NCBI RefSeq assembly: GCF_050624435.1
Contig: NW_027459426.1
Location: forward strand, 248,001-312,000
Direction of reading: 5' to 3'
Origin: Tenrec ecaudatus
Taxonomy: Eukaryota; Chordata; Mammalia; Afrosoricida; Tenrecidae
Length of the DNA: 64,000 nt
In this document: piece after piece, positions 23,219-36,079 of the stretch
Layout of the letters: each line of letters begins with the position of its first letter
How positions within the stretch are numbered: position 1 is the first letter of the stretch
Notes under the pieces: model-generated
Database searches by the model: none
What the model was told of the DNA's origin: nothing
Seen by the model: the letters and a program-made list of their open reading frames with translations, nothing else
Program-made: the position numbers and the translations under genes

Positions 23219-23859
23219 CTCAAACAGGGGTTTGTTCATTCATTGTAGATCCACCCCACCCACTATAGCATGCAATGAGAATCCAAAACTTTCCATCGGT
23301 TATACAAGCTACTTCCCATTGGGTTGCTCACCTAAAGTTAGTGATTGATCAGCAGAAGGAGATGTGCCCAGCTACCGCTACCAAGTGCTCCAAAAGGATG
23401 CCATTAGAAAGTCCTGGAGAGAGTGCGAAAAAAATATGGACCCAAACTCAGACTCACAAAAGAGACCCTCAAGGAAATGGCCTTTGGTCACTCTCATGTC
23501 CGGAACTGAACTCACCCCCTACTAGGCTAACCCATCATGTAAGTAAGATCAAGGACAGGATTTAGCAGACAGGGAAGAAGGGAATCACGAAAGTATTGAA
23601 CAAATATTGTCTGACTCGGTTTCTAATATTTACAAAAAATTTTTTTTCATGTAGCTCCATTATCAATATCGGTCTACAGTTTTTGGAAGTATCATTATCT
23701 GATACTAGTATCAGATTATTACTGGTCTCATAGAATGTGTTATTAAGTCTTCTCTCTCAACCATTGTTATGTTTTTACCCAATTAACTTGAGTTTAAATA
23801 AAATTGCAGTAAAATTGGCACGTTGTTAGAACAAAGTGTTCTTGTGTAGTTGAAATCCA
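23219..23859. other. Unannotated DNA
   Basis: No gene or clear repeat seen. A T-run lies at about 23639-23647. Confidence 0.45.
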
Positions 23860-24680
23860 AAGTCCATCCACTTCCTCAATGTATGGCCATACAAATATAT
23901 GTACATAATCCAATACCTCTATTTTGTGAATTAATATATTCACACATGCACACCGATATGTTTATACCTCTATCCATAGCTTTGCTTCCTAGATCTTTTC
24001 TGTATTTCTTTTTTCATTCCCCCTGTCCTACCATCACACTCAACCCTTTTCTGTCTCTTAGTAATGCCTCTCAGCTAAATTGCTATTGCTCTAACATCCC
24101 CAGGATGTCTAAGTCCTCCTCATTATTCATTTAATTCCATAGTAGTTCCCCTATCTATGGAATTGTTTGATCACCGCTACCTCTCTCCACTCCCTTCTCC
24201 CCCAAGGCCCTCCAGAACAATTGGTCCAGTTACTTCCCATGCCTCTATGGGTAGGCAAAACAACAAAAGCGTAGACAAAACAAAAAAGAAAATATTGATT
24301 TAAAAAGGGGTGGGGGGAAGCTAGGCAAAAAAACCCCTCAAACATGAAAGCATATATAATCCTAGGTTTGACCGCTGACCTTTATGACTATCTCCCCACC
24401 AGTCCTGGGGGTTTCCGGAAACTGCTCCTTCTAGTCTGAAGTCTATTTTTGCAGCTACTCAGGGGCATTATGGCTCGGCTTGGCTCCCATTGCAGACATG
24501 CTCTGTTCCCTTATTGGTTCACACCACTGTGGAGGGAGGTGAGGGTCAGACCAGGCTCATTACACACCATGTATCACCCGTATGGTTCTCTGGCAATGTA
24601 CTCTCCAGCTAGGGGACATCATGTCTCAAGCTGATGTTGGCCTTAGTCTTCTCTGTGTTTCTGAGCAGAGTTTTGCAAAC
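23860..24680 (-). repeat. Possible old L1 3' UTR
   Basis: CT-rich text (ccctgtcctaccatcac, cctctcagctaaattgc) and a gtttccggaaactgctc block look like an older LINE 3' UTR read on the minus strand. No coding part or tail was identified, so this is tentative. Confidence 0.3.
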
Positions 24681-25342
24681 AATGGTGATAAAAAATTTTA
24701 CCATTCATTGTTAATCCCATTTATTTTAACATCTCCAAATAAGATACATATAATTAAAAAGACATATTTGAGCTAAAAATTCTTTTAAATTAATTAATTT
24801 GCTTTCATTGACAATTATGCCTTGCGACGATGGTGTAGTGCCCTCTTGGCATTCATAAATTAAAAATGTGAAAAAATTTAAGCAGTCCACACAGAAAGGA
24901 GAAAGAAAGAGAGTGAAAAAGAGAGACAGAGAGAGAGATAATATATAAAATTTAAGGGGTGGTTCTGGGTGAACAATGCACAATGAAGTTTGACGAGAGT
25001 TAATTTACTGATGAATAAACCTTGTTTGATAAATGAGATTAAGAGAAAAAAGTGTCATCAAATATTACATTTTATAAGGCAACAAACACACAAATCATGA
25101 TGCTAAGCTCTGGGTTTTGGGTGAGCCCTTATTTTATATTAAATGTTATTCATGGTCTCTTAATTCACTTGGCTTTTGGATTCTCTGCGTACATTTGACG
25201 TTCTTATTTGCTAATATTTTCATGTGTGTGCCTGTGTGTCTATGTTTGAAAGGTGTTCCTATAGCTCCAAGTGTTCCCTAAGAACATCTCCTACAGCAAC
25301 TTCACCCAATCCACCCCGGGTTTATTCTGCCTTCATCTGGAA
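24681..25342. other. Unannotated AT-rich DNA
   Basis: An impure GA-rich tract lies at about 24896-24940. Nothing else recognised. Confidence 0.45.
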
Positions 25343-25529
25343 CAGTGGTTCTCAACCTGTGGGTCACAAACCCTTTAGGAGTCGAACGACCCTTTCACAG
25401 GGTTCACCTGATTGATAACAGTCGCAGAATGACAGTTATGAAGTAACAATGAAAATAATTTTATGTTTGGACTACAACACGATGAACTGTATGAAAGGGT
25501 TGTGGCCTTAGGAAGGTTGAGAACCCCTG
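25343..25529. mobile_element. SPIN-type hAT non-autonomous DNA transposon
   Basis: This 187-bp element has inverted termini cagtggttctcaacctgtgg and, at the other end, aggttgagaacccctg. Internal blocks (gaacgaccctttcacagggt, gcagaatgacagttatg, atgaaagggttgtggcctta) follow the SPIN (Space Invader) miniature hAT consensus as I know it. It contains no transposase. An 8-bp target duplication is not clear: atctggaa on the left against attttctg on the right. SPIN elements reached tenrecs and several unrelated tetrapods by horizontal transfer. Confidence 0.8.
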
Positions 25530-27653
25530 ATTTTCTGCACTCACCAAAGGATGGATATTCCAATGAGAAAGGCTCCTGGAGTATAAATTTCACTGATTTA
25601 ATAATGATGTTGGTGTAATTAAAGGTGATTACCCTTTAATCAGTCTCTCACGTTGCCTCCTTAATTTCCAGCTCCTGCTAAGGATCCAGGTGAGGCTGGA
25701 CGCAGATAATTGAAGGTGCTGAAATTCAGGCGGATTTGGATTTCAGATCAGGCTGTGCTGTGTTGATCATCCTTGCTTGGATATTTTGTGCTTCCTGGAA
25801 GATAAGAGTACCTGGAACCTAGGCTCGGGGACCTATTACATGCCAGGTACCCTCAGCTAGTAGGTATGTAAGACAGGCTCAGGGAGGAACATAGCCTTTT
25901 GCCTCCGGAAGCCCCTGGGTTGAGCTCAAAGATATTCAGCCTGTGCTAACACGCTGACTCTGAAACCTCCACTAATGACTTCTTAGTTGCTGGTTTGTCC
26001 ACATCCGGGTCTCACTTTCATTCCAGGGTATATTTAGATATCCACACACTCGGGGTGCCTGGTCAGGATTTAACCGATTAAGTCAGCGCGGGGTTGGCCA
26101 CTGTTGTTATCACGAGTGACTCTTGTAGGACTTATTTCTCCAAGAGTAGAGAGCCCAGTGTGCGCTGAGAGGTCGTTCCTGGCACTGGACCCATAGGATG
26201 TCCATGGGAATAACATCTTTACACTTAAGGGTGAAGCTGCAGCTCCTACTTGAAGTATGTCTTGTGAGGTTAAGTGGTTGGTTTTCTGGAAACTCAAGTA
26301 GTTACAAACCCAAATATTTTAGGGTTAGAAGGGTGTGTTACATGTTCCTCAAAGCCGTTAATTCTGAGGGAAAAGTCCAATGTTGTGAAAAATGGAGATC
26401 ACGGTTTCAAAAAATGGAGATCATGGCACTTTTAATTTGATACCACGTTCATCTCTTTTGACATGAGGGTCCCTGGGAAAGAGGGAATGGAGGGAGTCAA
26501 AGGTAGAATATCCATTATTTTATTTGTTTCATTAAACATGGATTCACTACATCTTTGAGGGAGAAACCAGGATACATTGTGACCTACCAATTAGTGAGCA
26601 AGTACAATTTCGCTCTTGGTCACCTTGGTTATTGGGTACCACATCCCTGCATATGTCTAATAGCAGAGAAGACTCCTTGAGTGTAGGACACAGTAGAGCA
26701 GAGGACCACAAATGTTTTGGGCTAGCTCTTGGTCATATGCTTTTTGTCATATTTAAACATTTATATATTCCTTCATTTTGCCAAATTTCATGAACCATTT
26801 GTAAACGTTAACTGAAAACAGAGGATGTGTTGGTGTCTCCTAATTTTGCATGTCTACCTCTCGCAGTCTCTTACATATAGGTAAAATCTGGGAGAGGAGA
26901 CAGGTCCACACACATAATTAGCAGCGTGAGTTATTTCGGTGTGTTAGGTTTGGTGCCTAGCTTAGGGTTTTAGTGTGCTAAAGACTGAGTCTGTACTTAA
27001 CGATTGCAAGCCAGGTCCTGAGATTAATCAATGTTCCTGCTTCAAGAACAAGAATCAAGGGATAGAATTAGGAGTTAATTGTGATGATTTGAGTTTCAGG
27101 TGTTGGTGGACAGATTAAAGGTCATTATACTTAGAAAGTTTCTGCCTAACAGATTATCTTTTGAGTTGATTAGGAGCATATATGTTAAGTGATAATGATG
27201 TAGAAATAATGTTTAAGCATTGGAGTTTTCGGGGGTAGTTTCTGCACTTGAGATGTAGGGTCATAAGGTTAGGGTTAAGTTGATAGACTATAGTCCAGGT
27301 TGTGACTCTCATTCAAAGAAGTGGAATAACTGCTTTAGGTTAGATTTAGTGTGTATGGTCATTGGATTTGTTAAGCACATGTTAACTTTGCTGCGACATC
27401 AGGTAATGCGCAGGGTGTTTGTAGTTCTGGAGGATGCGTGACTTTTCAGCTAGTTATCAGTGTTCTGTAAGGATACTCAGCAGGTTAACGTATAAGGGTT
27501 AATGGTTTGGGAGATGGTGATTAGCAGTGAATGAGTAAGGATTGATGTACAAAGTTAATATGTGCTGAAATGTAGCCGAAAACATTTTTGAGTTTATCAA
27601 CTATAGTACTTATGATATATTTAGAATCATTTATGCATAAAATCATCATTTTT
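25530..27653. other. Unannotated DNA, G/T-skewed from 26880
   Basis: No gene, V exon or clear mobile element seen. From about 26880 to 27530 the + strand is rich in G and T, with many GTTA, GGTT and TTAG words. Confidence 0.45.
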
Positions 27654-28913
27654 CTAATTAGTTCATGGATCGTTTCTTGGCCTTTCGGAGTGTTTTCCAG
27701 TCCAGTCTGTTGGGGCACCACACAATGACTTCAAAGTCCAGCTTCAGCATTCCCTGGGGACCTTGCCACTCCATTCCCTTGCTGCCCGCTTCAAGCCCTC
27801 AGTGCTTTGCCTTGGTGTGGTGGGTTCAGATCGGGCGCAATTCCCACACTGTGTCTCTGGTGCTGACCCCATGGGCCATGTGGCCCTCTCTGTGGACTGA
27901 CTGCTCTAATTGGGGTCATCGTCCTCAGGGCCTGGTGGGCCAGGATATGCTCCACTCTCTCCCACTCCCCCTTCATCTGGCCCTGTGTGCGCCTACAAGA
28001 TATGTCCCTCTCCCAGAGCTGCAGACTCAATGCTGTTGCTTGACATAAATTCTTCTGGGTGGAGGGGCAGGCATCCATCCAGTATTTGGTACCGGGACCA
28101 GCCCCCCAGACCTCTCCACTGTCTCGCCACTCCATAACACAGTGTCACACCCACACTTTGGGGCACTGGGTCGAATCAGGTCCCTCTCTCCCTGTGGACA
28201 CACAAACAATACCCTCCTCTTGGACGGGTCAACGCCCCATACCCCTCCACCATCTCTTCCTTATTTTCATCCTTTATTTTTTCCTTTTCCCAATTCTTCC
28301 CCTGTTGTCTACCATGTGCATCCCCGGATTTCATCTGGTCCCTGCCATATTACACAGTCCTCAACCCAAGAAGGTTTGTATACAATAGCTTTCTCACTAT
28401 GCCCCTTTTTCGTTTTTCTATTTAATGCTTACCTCAGTGGGCTCATGTTGTATTTGTCCTTTTGTGCCTGACTTACTTCACTTAGCATGCTTTCCTCCAC
28501 TTCTTCCCATGCCGTTATGTGCTTCATACGTTAATCACTGCTTTTTAGCAATGTGTAGTTCTCCATTACATGTATATACCACAGATTTTTTATCCAATCA
28601 TCAGTTGATGGAAATTTGGGTTGCTTCCAAGTCCTTGCAATTGTGAACTGTGCCACAATGAACGTTGGAGGACAGATGTCTGGCCTTGGTCTGTTCCTTG
28701 CCTCTTCTGTGTATATGTCCAGAAGGGGGATTGCTAGGTCGTATGGTAACTCTATTTCCATCTGTTCTCCATATCACCAGATCAATTTCCATAGTGGTTG
28801 TACATACTTAAAAGTCCACCAGCAGTGGATGAGAGTTCCTGTCTTGTGCATGGAGTGAGATAAGTGTCTTGCTTCATTTTTTGCAGGTAAATATCCACAT
28901 TTTTCCAGCAACA
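27654..28913 (-). mobile_element. L1 fragment (copy C): ORF2 3' part plus 3' UTR, internal deletion
   Basis: On the minus strand this runs from the ORF2 Cys-rich region, through the ORF2 stop near 28430, into the 3' UTR. It stops at 27654, well before the family's poly(A) end. Near 28850 the ORF2 text jumps from the block equivalent to 13490 of copy A to that equivalent to about 14030, a deletion of roughly 540 bp. The frame is broken and the endonuclease and RT domains are absent. Confidence 0.85.
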
Positions 28914-29690
28914 CTTTTTTTTCTTTTAATTAATAAATATTTTGATTGGGGATCATACATCTCTTATCACAATCCATACATACATCAATTGAGCAAAGCA
29001 CCCTTATACATTTGTTGCCCTCATCATTCTTTTTTTTTTTTTACATTTTATTATGGACTCACACAACTCTTATCACAATCCATACATATACACACATCAA
29101 TTGTATAAAGCACATCCATACATTCCCCGGCCCAATCATTCTCAAAGCATTCACTCTCCACTTAAGCCCTTTGCATCAGGTCCTCTTTTTTTTTTGTTTC
29201 CCCCGCCCTCCCCGCTCCCCCCTCCCAATGTGCCCTTGGTAATTTATACATCGTTATTTTGTTATATCTTGCCCTATCCGGAGTCTCCCTCCCCCCACTT
29301 CTCTTCCATTCCTTTCCCAGTGATGAGGTCACACGTGGACCCCTGTAATCAGTTCCCCCTTTCCAACCCACTCGCCCTCCGCTCTGCCAGCATCGCCCCT
29401 CACACCCCTGGTCCTGAAGGTATCATACACCCTGGATTCCCTGTGCCTCCAGCCCCCATATGCACCAGTGTACAACCTCTGCCCTATCCAGCCCTGCAAG
29501 GTAGAATTCGGATCATGGTAGTTGGGGGGAGGAAGCATCCAGGACCCGGGGGAAAGCTGTGTTCTTCATCGGTACTACCTCGCACCCTCATTGACCCATC
29601 TCCTCTCCTGAACCCCTCTGTGAGGGGATCTCCATTGGCCGAACTTGGGCCTTGGGTGTCCACTCTGCACTTCCCCCTTCATTCAATATG

Positions 29691-29692
<2 letters not shown>

Positions 29693-29760
<68 letters not shown>
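29693..29760. repeat. (TA)n microsatellite inside L1 3' UTR of copy B
   Basis: About 34 uninterrupted TA units followed by CA/TA-mixed repeats, at the position homologous to the shorter tract in copy A (16366-16403). An antisense frame reads through it as alternating Ile and Tyr. Confidence 0.95.
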
Positions 29761-29769
<9 letters not shown>

Positions 29770-31703
29770 TATATACATATACACACATATATCTTTTTTT
29801 TTTTGCATGATGCCTTATACCTGGTCCCTTTGGCACCTCATGATCACACTGGCCGGTGTGCTTCTTCCATGTGGGCTTTTTTGCTTCTGAGCTAGATGCC
29901 CGCTTGTTCACCTTCAAGCCTTTAAGACCCTAGTCACTATCTCTTTTGATACCCGGGCACCATCAGCTTTCTTCACCACATTTGCTTATGCACCCATTTG
30001 TCTTCAGCGATCCTATCATGGAGGCGTGCAGCCAATGATAGGATTTTTTTGTTCTTTGATGCCTGATAACTGATCCCTTTGGGACCACTCGATCACACAG
30101 GCTGGTGTGTTCTTCCATGTGGACTTTGTTGCTTCTGAGCTAGATGGCCGCTTGTTTATCTTCAAGCCTTTAAGACCCCAGTCACTATCTCTTTTGATAG
30201 TCGGGCACCATCAGCTTTCTTTACCACATTTCCTTGTTCACCCACTTTGGCTCCAGCAGTTGTGTCGGGAGAGTGAGCATCATAGAGTTCCAATTTAATT
30301 AAAGAAAGTATTCATGCATTGAGGGAGTGTTTGAGTAGAGGCCCAAGGTCCTTCCGCCACCTTAATACTTAACCTATAAATATAGACACATCGATCTACT
30401 TTCCCATCCTCCTATATATATTTGCATGTACATGTCTTTGTCTAGACCTTCATAAATGCCCTTTGACTCCTAGCTCTTTCTTCCATCTCCCTTGACTTTC
30501 CTCCTGCCCTACTACCATGCTTCGTCGCCACCTGGGCTAGAGTATACCTCTTCTCTAAGCAACCTTACCCTTGATCATTCACCAGCAGACCTGCCACTCC
30601 CCTTTCTCTACCATTTGGGGTCCCATGTTGTTCCCTTGTCCCTGTGTTTGTGAACACCACTTCCTTACCCACCCTACCCACCACCTCAAGTCCTCCCAGA
30701 ACTGTTGGTCCCATTGTTTTTCCTCCAGATAGTTCATCCAGCCTGTCCTATTCAGACAGACCTGTGGAGACACTAACATGCACGAAAACAAGACTGAGGA
30801 AAACAAAGCAACAGTATACAACCTGACAACAAAACAACAACAAACCACTGACAAAGAACAAAACAAAACACTTCCCAAGAGCAAAGCTTGTAGTTAGTTC
30901 AGGGATCATTTGCTGGCCCTTAGGAGCGTTTTCCAGTCTAGACTGTTAGGGCACCACGCCCTGGCCCCAAAGTCCACTTTCAGCATTCCCTGTGGACCTT
31001 GACACTCCATTCCCTTGCTGTTCTGCTGCACTCCCCCAGTGCTTTGCCTCAGTGTGGTGGGATCAGGTCAGGTGCAATTCCCACACTGTGTCTCCGGTAC
31101 AGTCCCCTGTATAGCCCTTAGCCAATGAGGGGCATCATTTCTCATAGTGGGGCCAGCCATGTTGTTCTCTCTATGGACTGGCTGCTCTACTCAGGAACAT
31201 CATCCTCACGGCCTTGTGGGCCAGGCTGTGTTGCACTCTCTCCTCCTGCCCCTTCATCTACTCCCGTGTGCTCTGATAAGATATGTTCATCTCCCGGAGC
31301 TGCAGAGTCAATGTCATCCTTTGGAACAAATTATTTTGGGGGGAGGGGCAGGAATCCACTTAATTTATGGTGCTGGGGCCAGCCTCCCAGACCTCTCCAC
31401 TGGTTCCCTACACCACGCCGGATATTGCATTCACACCTTGCGGCACTGGGTTGAAGTCTGGTCCCACTTTCCCTGTGGAGATATAAACAATACCCTCCCT
31501 TGGGTGGATTAGTGCCCCATGCCCCCACTACTCTTTTCTTCCTTTTGTTTTCCTTTCCCCCCCTCCTCCACCATTGTCTACCATGTGCATCCCTGGTTTT
31601 GGTCTGGTCTCTGCCATACTACACCGTCTTCACCCCACAAATGTTTGTATACAGTAGCTTTTCCCCCTATGCCACTTTGGTTTTTAAAAAAATTTTTAAA
31701 TTC

Positions 31704-34700
31704 TTACCTCAGCGGGCTCATGTTGTACTTGTCCTTTTGTGCCTGACTTACTTCGCTTATCATGATTTCCTCCAGTTCTTCCCATGCCGCTATGTGCCTC
31801 ATACGTTCATCACTGCTTTTTAGCGATACGTAGTACTCCATTGTATGTATATACCACAGTTTTTTTAATCCAATCGTCAGTTGATGGAAATTTGGGTTGC
31901 TTCCAAGTCCTTGCAATTGTGAACTGTACCGCAATGAACATTGGAGCACAGATGTCTGGTCTTGGTTTGTTTCTTGCCTCTTCTGGGTATATGCCCAGTA
32001 GGGGGATTGCTGGGTCATATGGTAACTCTATTTCCATCTGTTTTAGGTATCGCCAGATTAATTTCCATAGTGGCTGTACGTACTTACAAGTGCAACAGCA
32101 GTGGATGAGAGTTCCTGTCTCCCCACAGCCCCTCCAACACTTGTTGCTTTCTGGTTTTTTGAATTGGGCTACCATTGAGGGTGTCAGGTAGTACCTCATT
32201 GTTATTTTAATTTGCATTTCTCTTATGGCTAAAGATCGGGAACTTTTTCTCATATGTTTGTTGGCCATTCGAATTTCTGTCCCTGTAAAATTTCTGTTCA
32301 AGTCCTTTGCCCATCTTTCAAGTGGGCTATTGGTTTTTTTTCTTTTTGGAATCTAGCAGCGTATTGTAAATTTTAGTAATAAGACCTTTGTCTGATGTGT
32401 CATTGCTAACGATGTTTTCCCAGTCTGTGGACTCTCTTATCACTCTCTTGGTGAATTCTTTAGATGTACACAAGTGTTTTATTTTCAGTATATCCCATTT
32501 TTCAATTTGTGCCTCCTCTGCCAGCACCACTTTTTAAAGAGGGAATCTGCTTCCCATTTGATATGTGTGTGACCCTTATCAAAGATCAGTTGCCTGTATG
32601 CTGATGATTTTATTTCTGGGTTTTCAGTTCTTTTCCATTGGTCTGAGTATCTGTCATTGTACCTATACCATGTGGTTTTGACAACTGTGGCTGTATAGTA
32701 TATGCTGAAGTCAGGTAAATCAAGCCCTTTTTTTGAGGAGTTCTCTGCTAATTCTAGGTTTCTTCCCTCTCCATATGAAGTTCATCATTAGTTTTCCACT
32801 TCTGTGAGGAAAGATGAGGGTAATTGTATCGGGATTGCATTAAACTTATATAGTGCCATTGGCAGAACTGGTATCTTGACTATATTGAGTCTTCTAATTC
32901 ATGAGCATGGCATACACTTCCATTTGTTGAGGTCACTATTGTTTTCTTGCAATAGTGTTCTGTAGTTTTCCCCATATAGATCTTTTGTTTTTTAAGTCAG
33001 GTATATCCCTAGATATTTCAATTTGTATTTGGCTATTGTGAAAGGTAACACCTTTTTTTATCTCCCCTTCTGTGGCCTTATCTGATGTGATGGACTTTTG
33101 TTGATCTTGTATCCTGCCACTTTGCCAAACTCCTCTATTGCTTCTAGTACTCCCCTTGTGGAACTTTTGGGATTTTCCATATATAAAATCATATCATCTG
33201 CAAATAACGATAGTTTCACCTCTTCCTTCCCCAGACGAATATCTTTGATGTCTCTTCTTTGCCTTATGCTGTTAGCTAATACCTCCAGCACAATATTAAA
33301 TAAGAGTGGGGACAAGGACATTCTTGCCTGGTCCCCCTTTTCAGTGGGAATGTGTTAGTCTTCTCCATTGACTACCAGGTTGTCTGTTGGTTTTTCATAT
33401 ATAGCTTGTATTGTCTTCAGGAACTTTCCTTCCATTTCTATCTTCGCTAGTGTCTTAAACAGGAATTGGTGTTGGATGTTGTCGAATGCTTTTTCTGCAT
33501 CTATGGATATTATCATGTGATTCTTATAATTTTTCATGTCAATGTGATGAATAATACTAATGGTCTTTCGTATGTTGAACCATCCCTGCATCCCTGAAAA
33601 TGAATCCAACTTCGTCATGGTGAAATGTTTGTTTTATATTCTTTTGTAGTCTGTTGCCTAGTATTTTGTTAAGGATTTTTGCATCAATGTTCATTAGGGA
33701 TATTGATCTGTAGTTCTCGATTCTTGTGGGATTCTTGCCCGGTTTTGGTATCAGACTTATACTAGCTTCATAGGAGGAATTTGGGAGTTTGCCATCTTTT
33801 TATATGCTCTGGAAGATTTTGTGTAGGATTGGGGTTCGTTTTTTCTATAGTTTATTTTGTATAGTTTTCTTATTTTCCCTCTCCTGAATCTCAGCCCTGA
33901 TTTTTATAATTTCTTTTCTTTTTCTATTAGTAGGATTGTCCTGCTGACTCTGCTCTAGTCGTAAATTTTGTGCCAGCATATCAGTCCTGAGGCTCTCTTC
34001 CTTTCTCAGATGTGCATGTATTGCTATGAAACTTCCTCTGATGACTGCCTTTGCTGTGTCCCATAACTTTTGGAACTTAATGTGCTCATTCTCGTTGGTT
34101 TCTTGAAATTTCCCAATTTCATCTCAAATTTGCGCCAGTACACACTCCATTTGCAGTAGAGAGTTATTCATCCTCCAATTGTTTGCTCTTGTTTCTTTGT
34201 CTTCCTTTTGTTGATTTCCAGCCTTATGACACAGTGGTCAGAGCGAGAGATATGTATTATTTCAATGTGCTTAAATTTATGTAGATTTGCCTTATGCCCC
34301 AGCATGTGGTTTATCTTCGAATATGTGCCATAAGAACTTGAAAATAACATGAATTTTTTTGTTTTGTTTTTGGATGAAAAGCTCTGTAAATATCTATCAG
34401 GTCAAATTTTCTAGTTGTGGAGTTTAGCTCTCTAGCTTCCTTGTTGAGTTTCTTTCTCTGTGATCTATCTTTCTCAGGGAGTGGTGTGGTGAAGTCACCC
34501 ACTATAATCGTCAAGTCTGTAATTTCATTTTTAATTTTTCGTAGTGTTTGGTTGACGTATTCAGCGGGTCTCTCATTCGGGGAATATATGTTTACAATGC
34601 TTAGTGGTTCTTTGCCTACCATTCCCTTGAGCATTATATAGTGTCCCTCCTTATCTCTTTTTTGGTTGGCACTTGGAGATCAATTTCATCCGAGATTAGA

Positions 34701-34925
34701 ATTGCAACCCTGCTTTTTCTGTATTGCTGATTGCTTTGTAGGACTTCTCCAGCCTTTGATTCTCAGGCGATTTTTGTCTGTAGCTTTGAGATGTGTCTCC
34801 TGTGGGCAGCAGATAGATGGGTTGTGTTTTCGAAACCATTCTGGTAGTCTCAGTCTTTTAATGCCTGAGTTCAGTCCATTGATATTCAGGTTTATTATCT
34901 CCATCTGCGGATTCTGTGATGTCAT
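31704..34925 (-). pseudogene. L1 ORF2 of copy B, disrupted
   Basis: The start is MTSQNPQMEIINLNING at 34925, and the last stop is at 31704-31706 after MSPLR. Endonuclease blocks QETHLKATDKN, GDFT (normally GDFN) and SDH are visible. In the RT domain [10 protein letters not shown] survives near 33210. The C-terminal Cys-rich block reads [18 protein letters not shown]. Several frameshifts and a deletion of about 195 bp near 32520 break the enzyme. Confidence 0.88.
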
Positions 34926-34995
34926 CTTATACCTTTTGTGTTGGGAGTTTTCACACGTTCCTTTCTCATTAGTGTGTTGTGCATGTGTGTGAGTA

Positions 34996-36079
34996 TCATT
35001 CTTGACTTCTTTCCATCCTTAAGCCAATGTTATCTTGAAGTCTGTTTTCTCTTTGTTGCCCTCTGGGTGAGGTTGTTCTAGGTGTTGGTCTCTTATATAT
35101 GCTTTTTCAGTGTTGCTCTTTTGCCCATACTGCGTCGGCAAGGATCTTTTGTAGGGCTGGGTTTCTTCTAACGTATTCTTTGAGTTTTTCCTTGTGTGGG
35201 AAGACTCTAACTTCTCCATCTATCTTGATCGATAATTTGGCTGGGTAGAGTATTCTTGGGTTTGCATTATTTTCCTTCAATTTTTGGAATATCTTACTCC
35301 ACTCACTCCTTTTCTTCATAGTTTCTGCTGATAGGTCTGAGCATATTCTTATTTGAGAACATTTATATGTGATTGCTTCTTTTTCCCTAGCTGCTCCCCT
35401 TTCTGATTTTCTCCTTTTCCTCAAAGTTGGATAATTTACCTGTTATGTGCCTTGGTGACTTCTTTTTTGGGATCTAGTCTAGCTGGTGCTATTTCCGCCT
35501 CCAGAGTGGTTGCCTGGTTTTCACTCATTATGCTGGGGAAGCTTTCCTCCAAGAATTATCTCACTATTGTTTCAGATGACTTCTTTGTTGTGTCTTCCTC
35601 TGGTAACACAATAATTCTAATATTGTTCCGCTTCATAGCATCAGACATAACTCTTAAGTTTTCTTCAGCTTCTCTGATGATCTTATTAGATTTTTGTCTG
35701 TGTTTGTTAAAGTCTTCTTGGCTGTCCTCCAAGTCATTGATGCGGATCTCTGATTCCTCCATCGCTTCTCAAAGTCCAAGAGGCTGCTACTGGTTTCTGT
35801 TGTCTCCTCCCTAAACTCCTGTATTTCCCTTTGGTTTATGACTTTTACCTCTTCCATCATTTTATCCATTTTCTGTATTGTTTCCCTCATATCCTATATG
35901 ACTCCAAGTAGCATTCTGAAAATTTCTTTCTGTGGCAGCGCCATGTCTGCTTCTTCTATGCATGTCATTATGTTTAGGACATCTTCTGCCATTTTCCTTT
36001 GTTTCTCACATTTTTATGTTGAGGTCTTTGGGGCTGATGGCTGTTTGCATTGTGTTGTTTTAGAGGAGCCAGATACCAT
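34996..36079 (-). pseudogene. L1 ORF1 of copy B, disrupted
   Basis: The ATG at 36079 corresponds to the copy A start. The coiled-coil part (REIQEFREE), the RRM part (RNNIRIIVLPEED) and the C-terminal domain (YPAKLSIKIDGEV) are all present but lie in different frames. Frameshifts fall near 35430, 35650-35780 and 35110-35220. No full-length protein is possible. Confidence 0.85.

Noticed and set aside
27268-27285. Possible interstitial telomere repeat
   Set aside because: Only one TTAGGG-like unit is present; it is part of the wider G/T-rich text.
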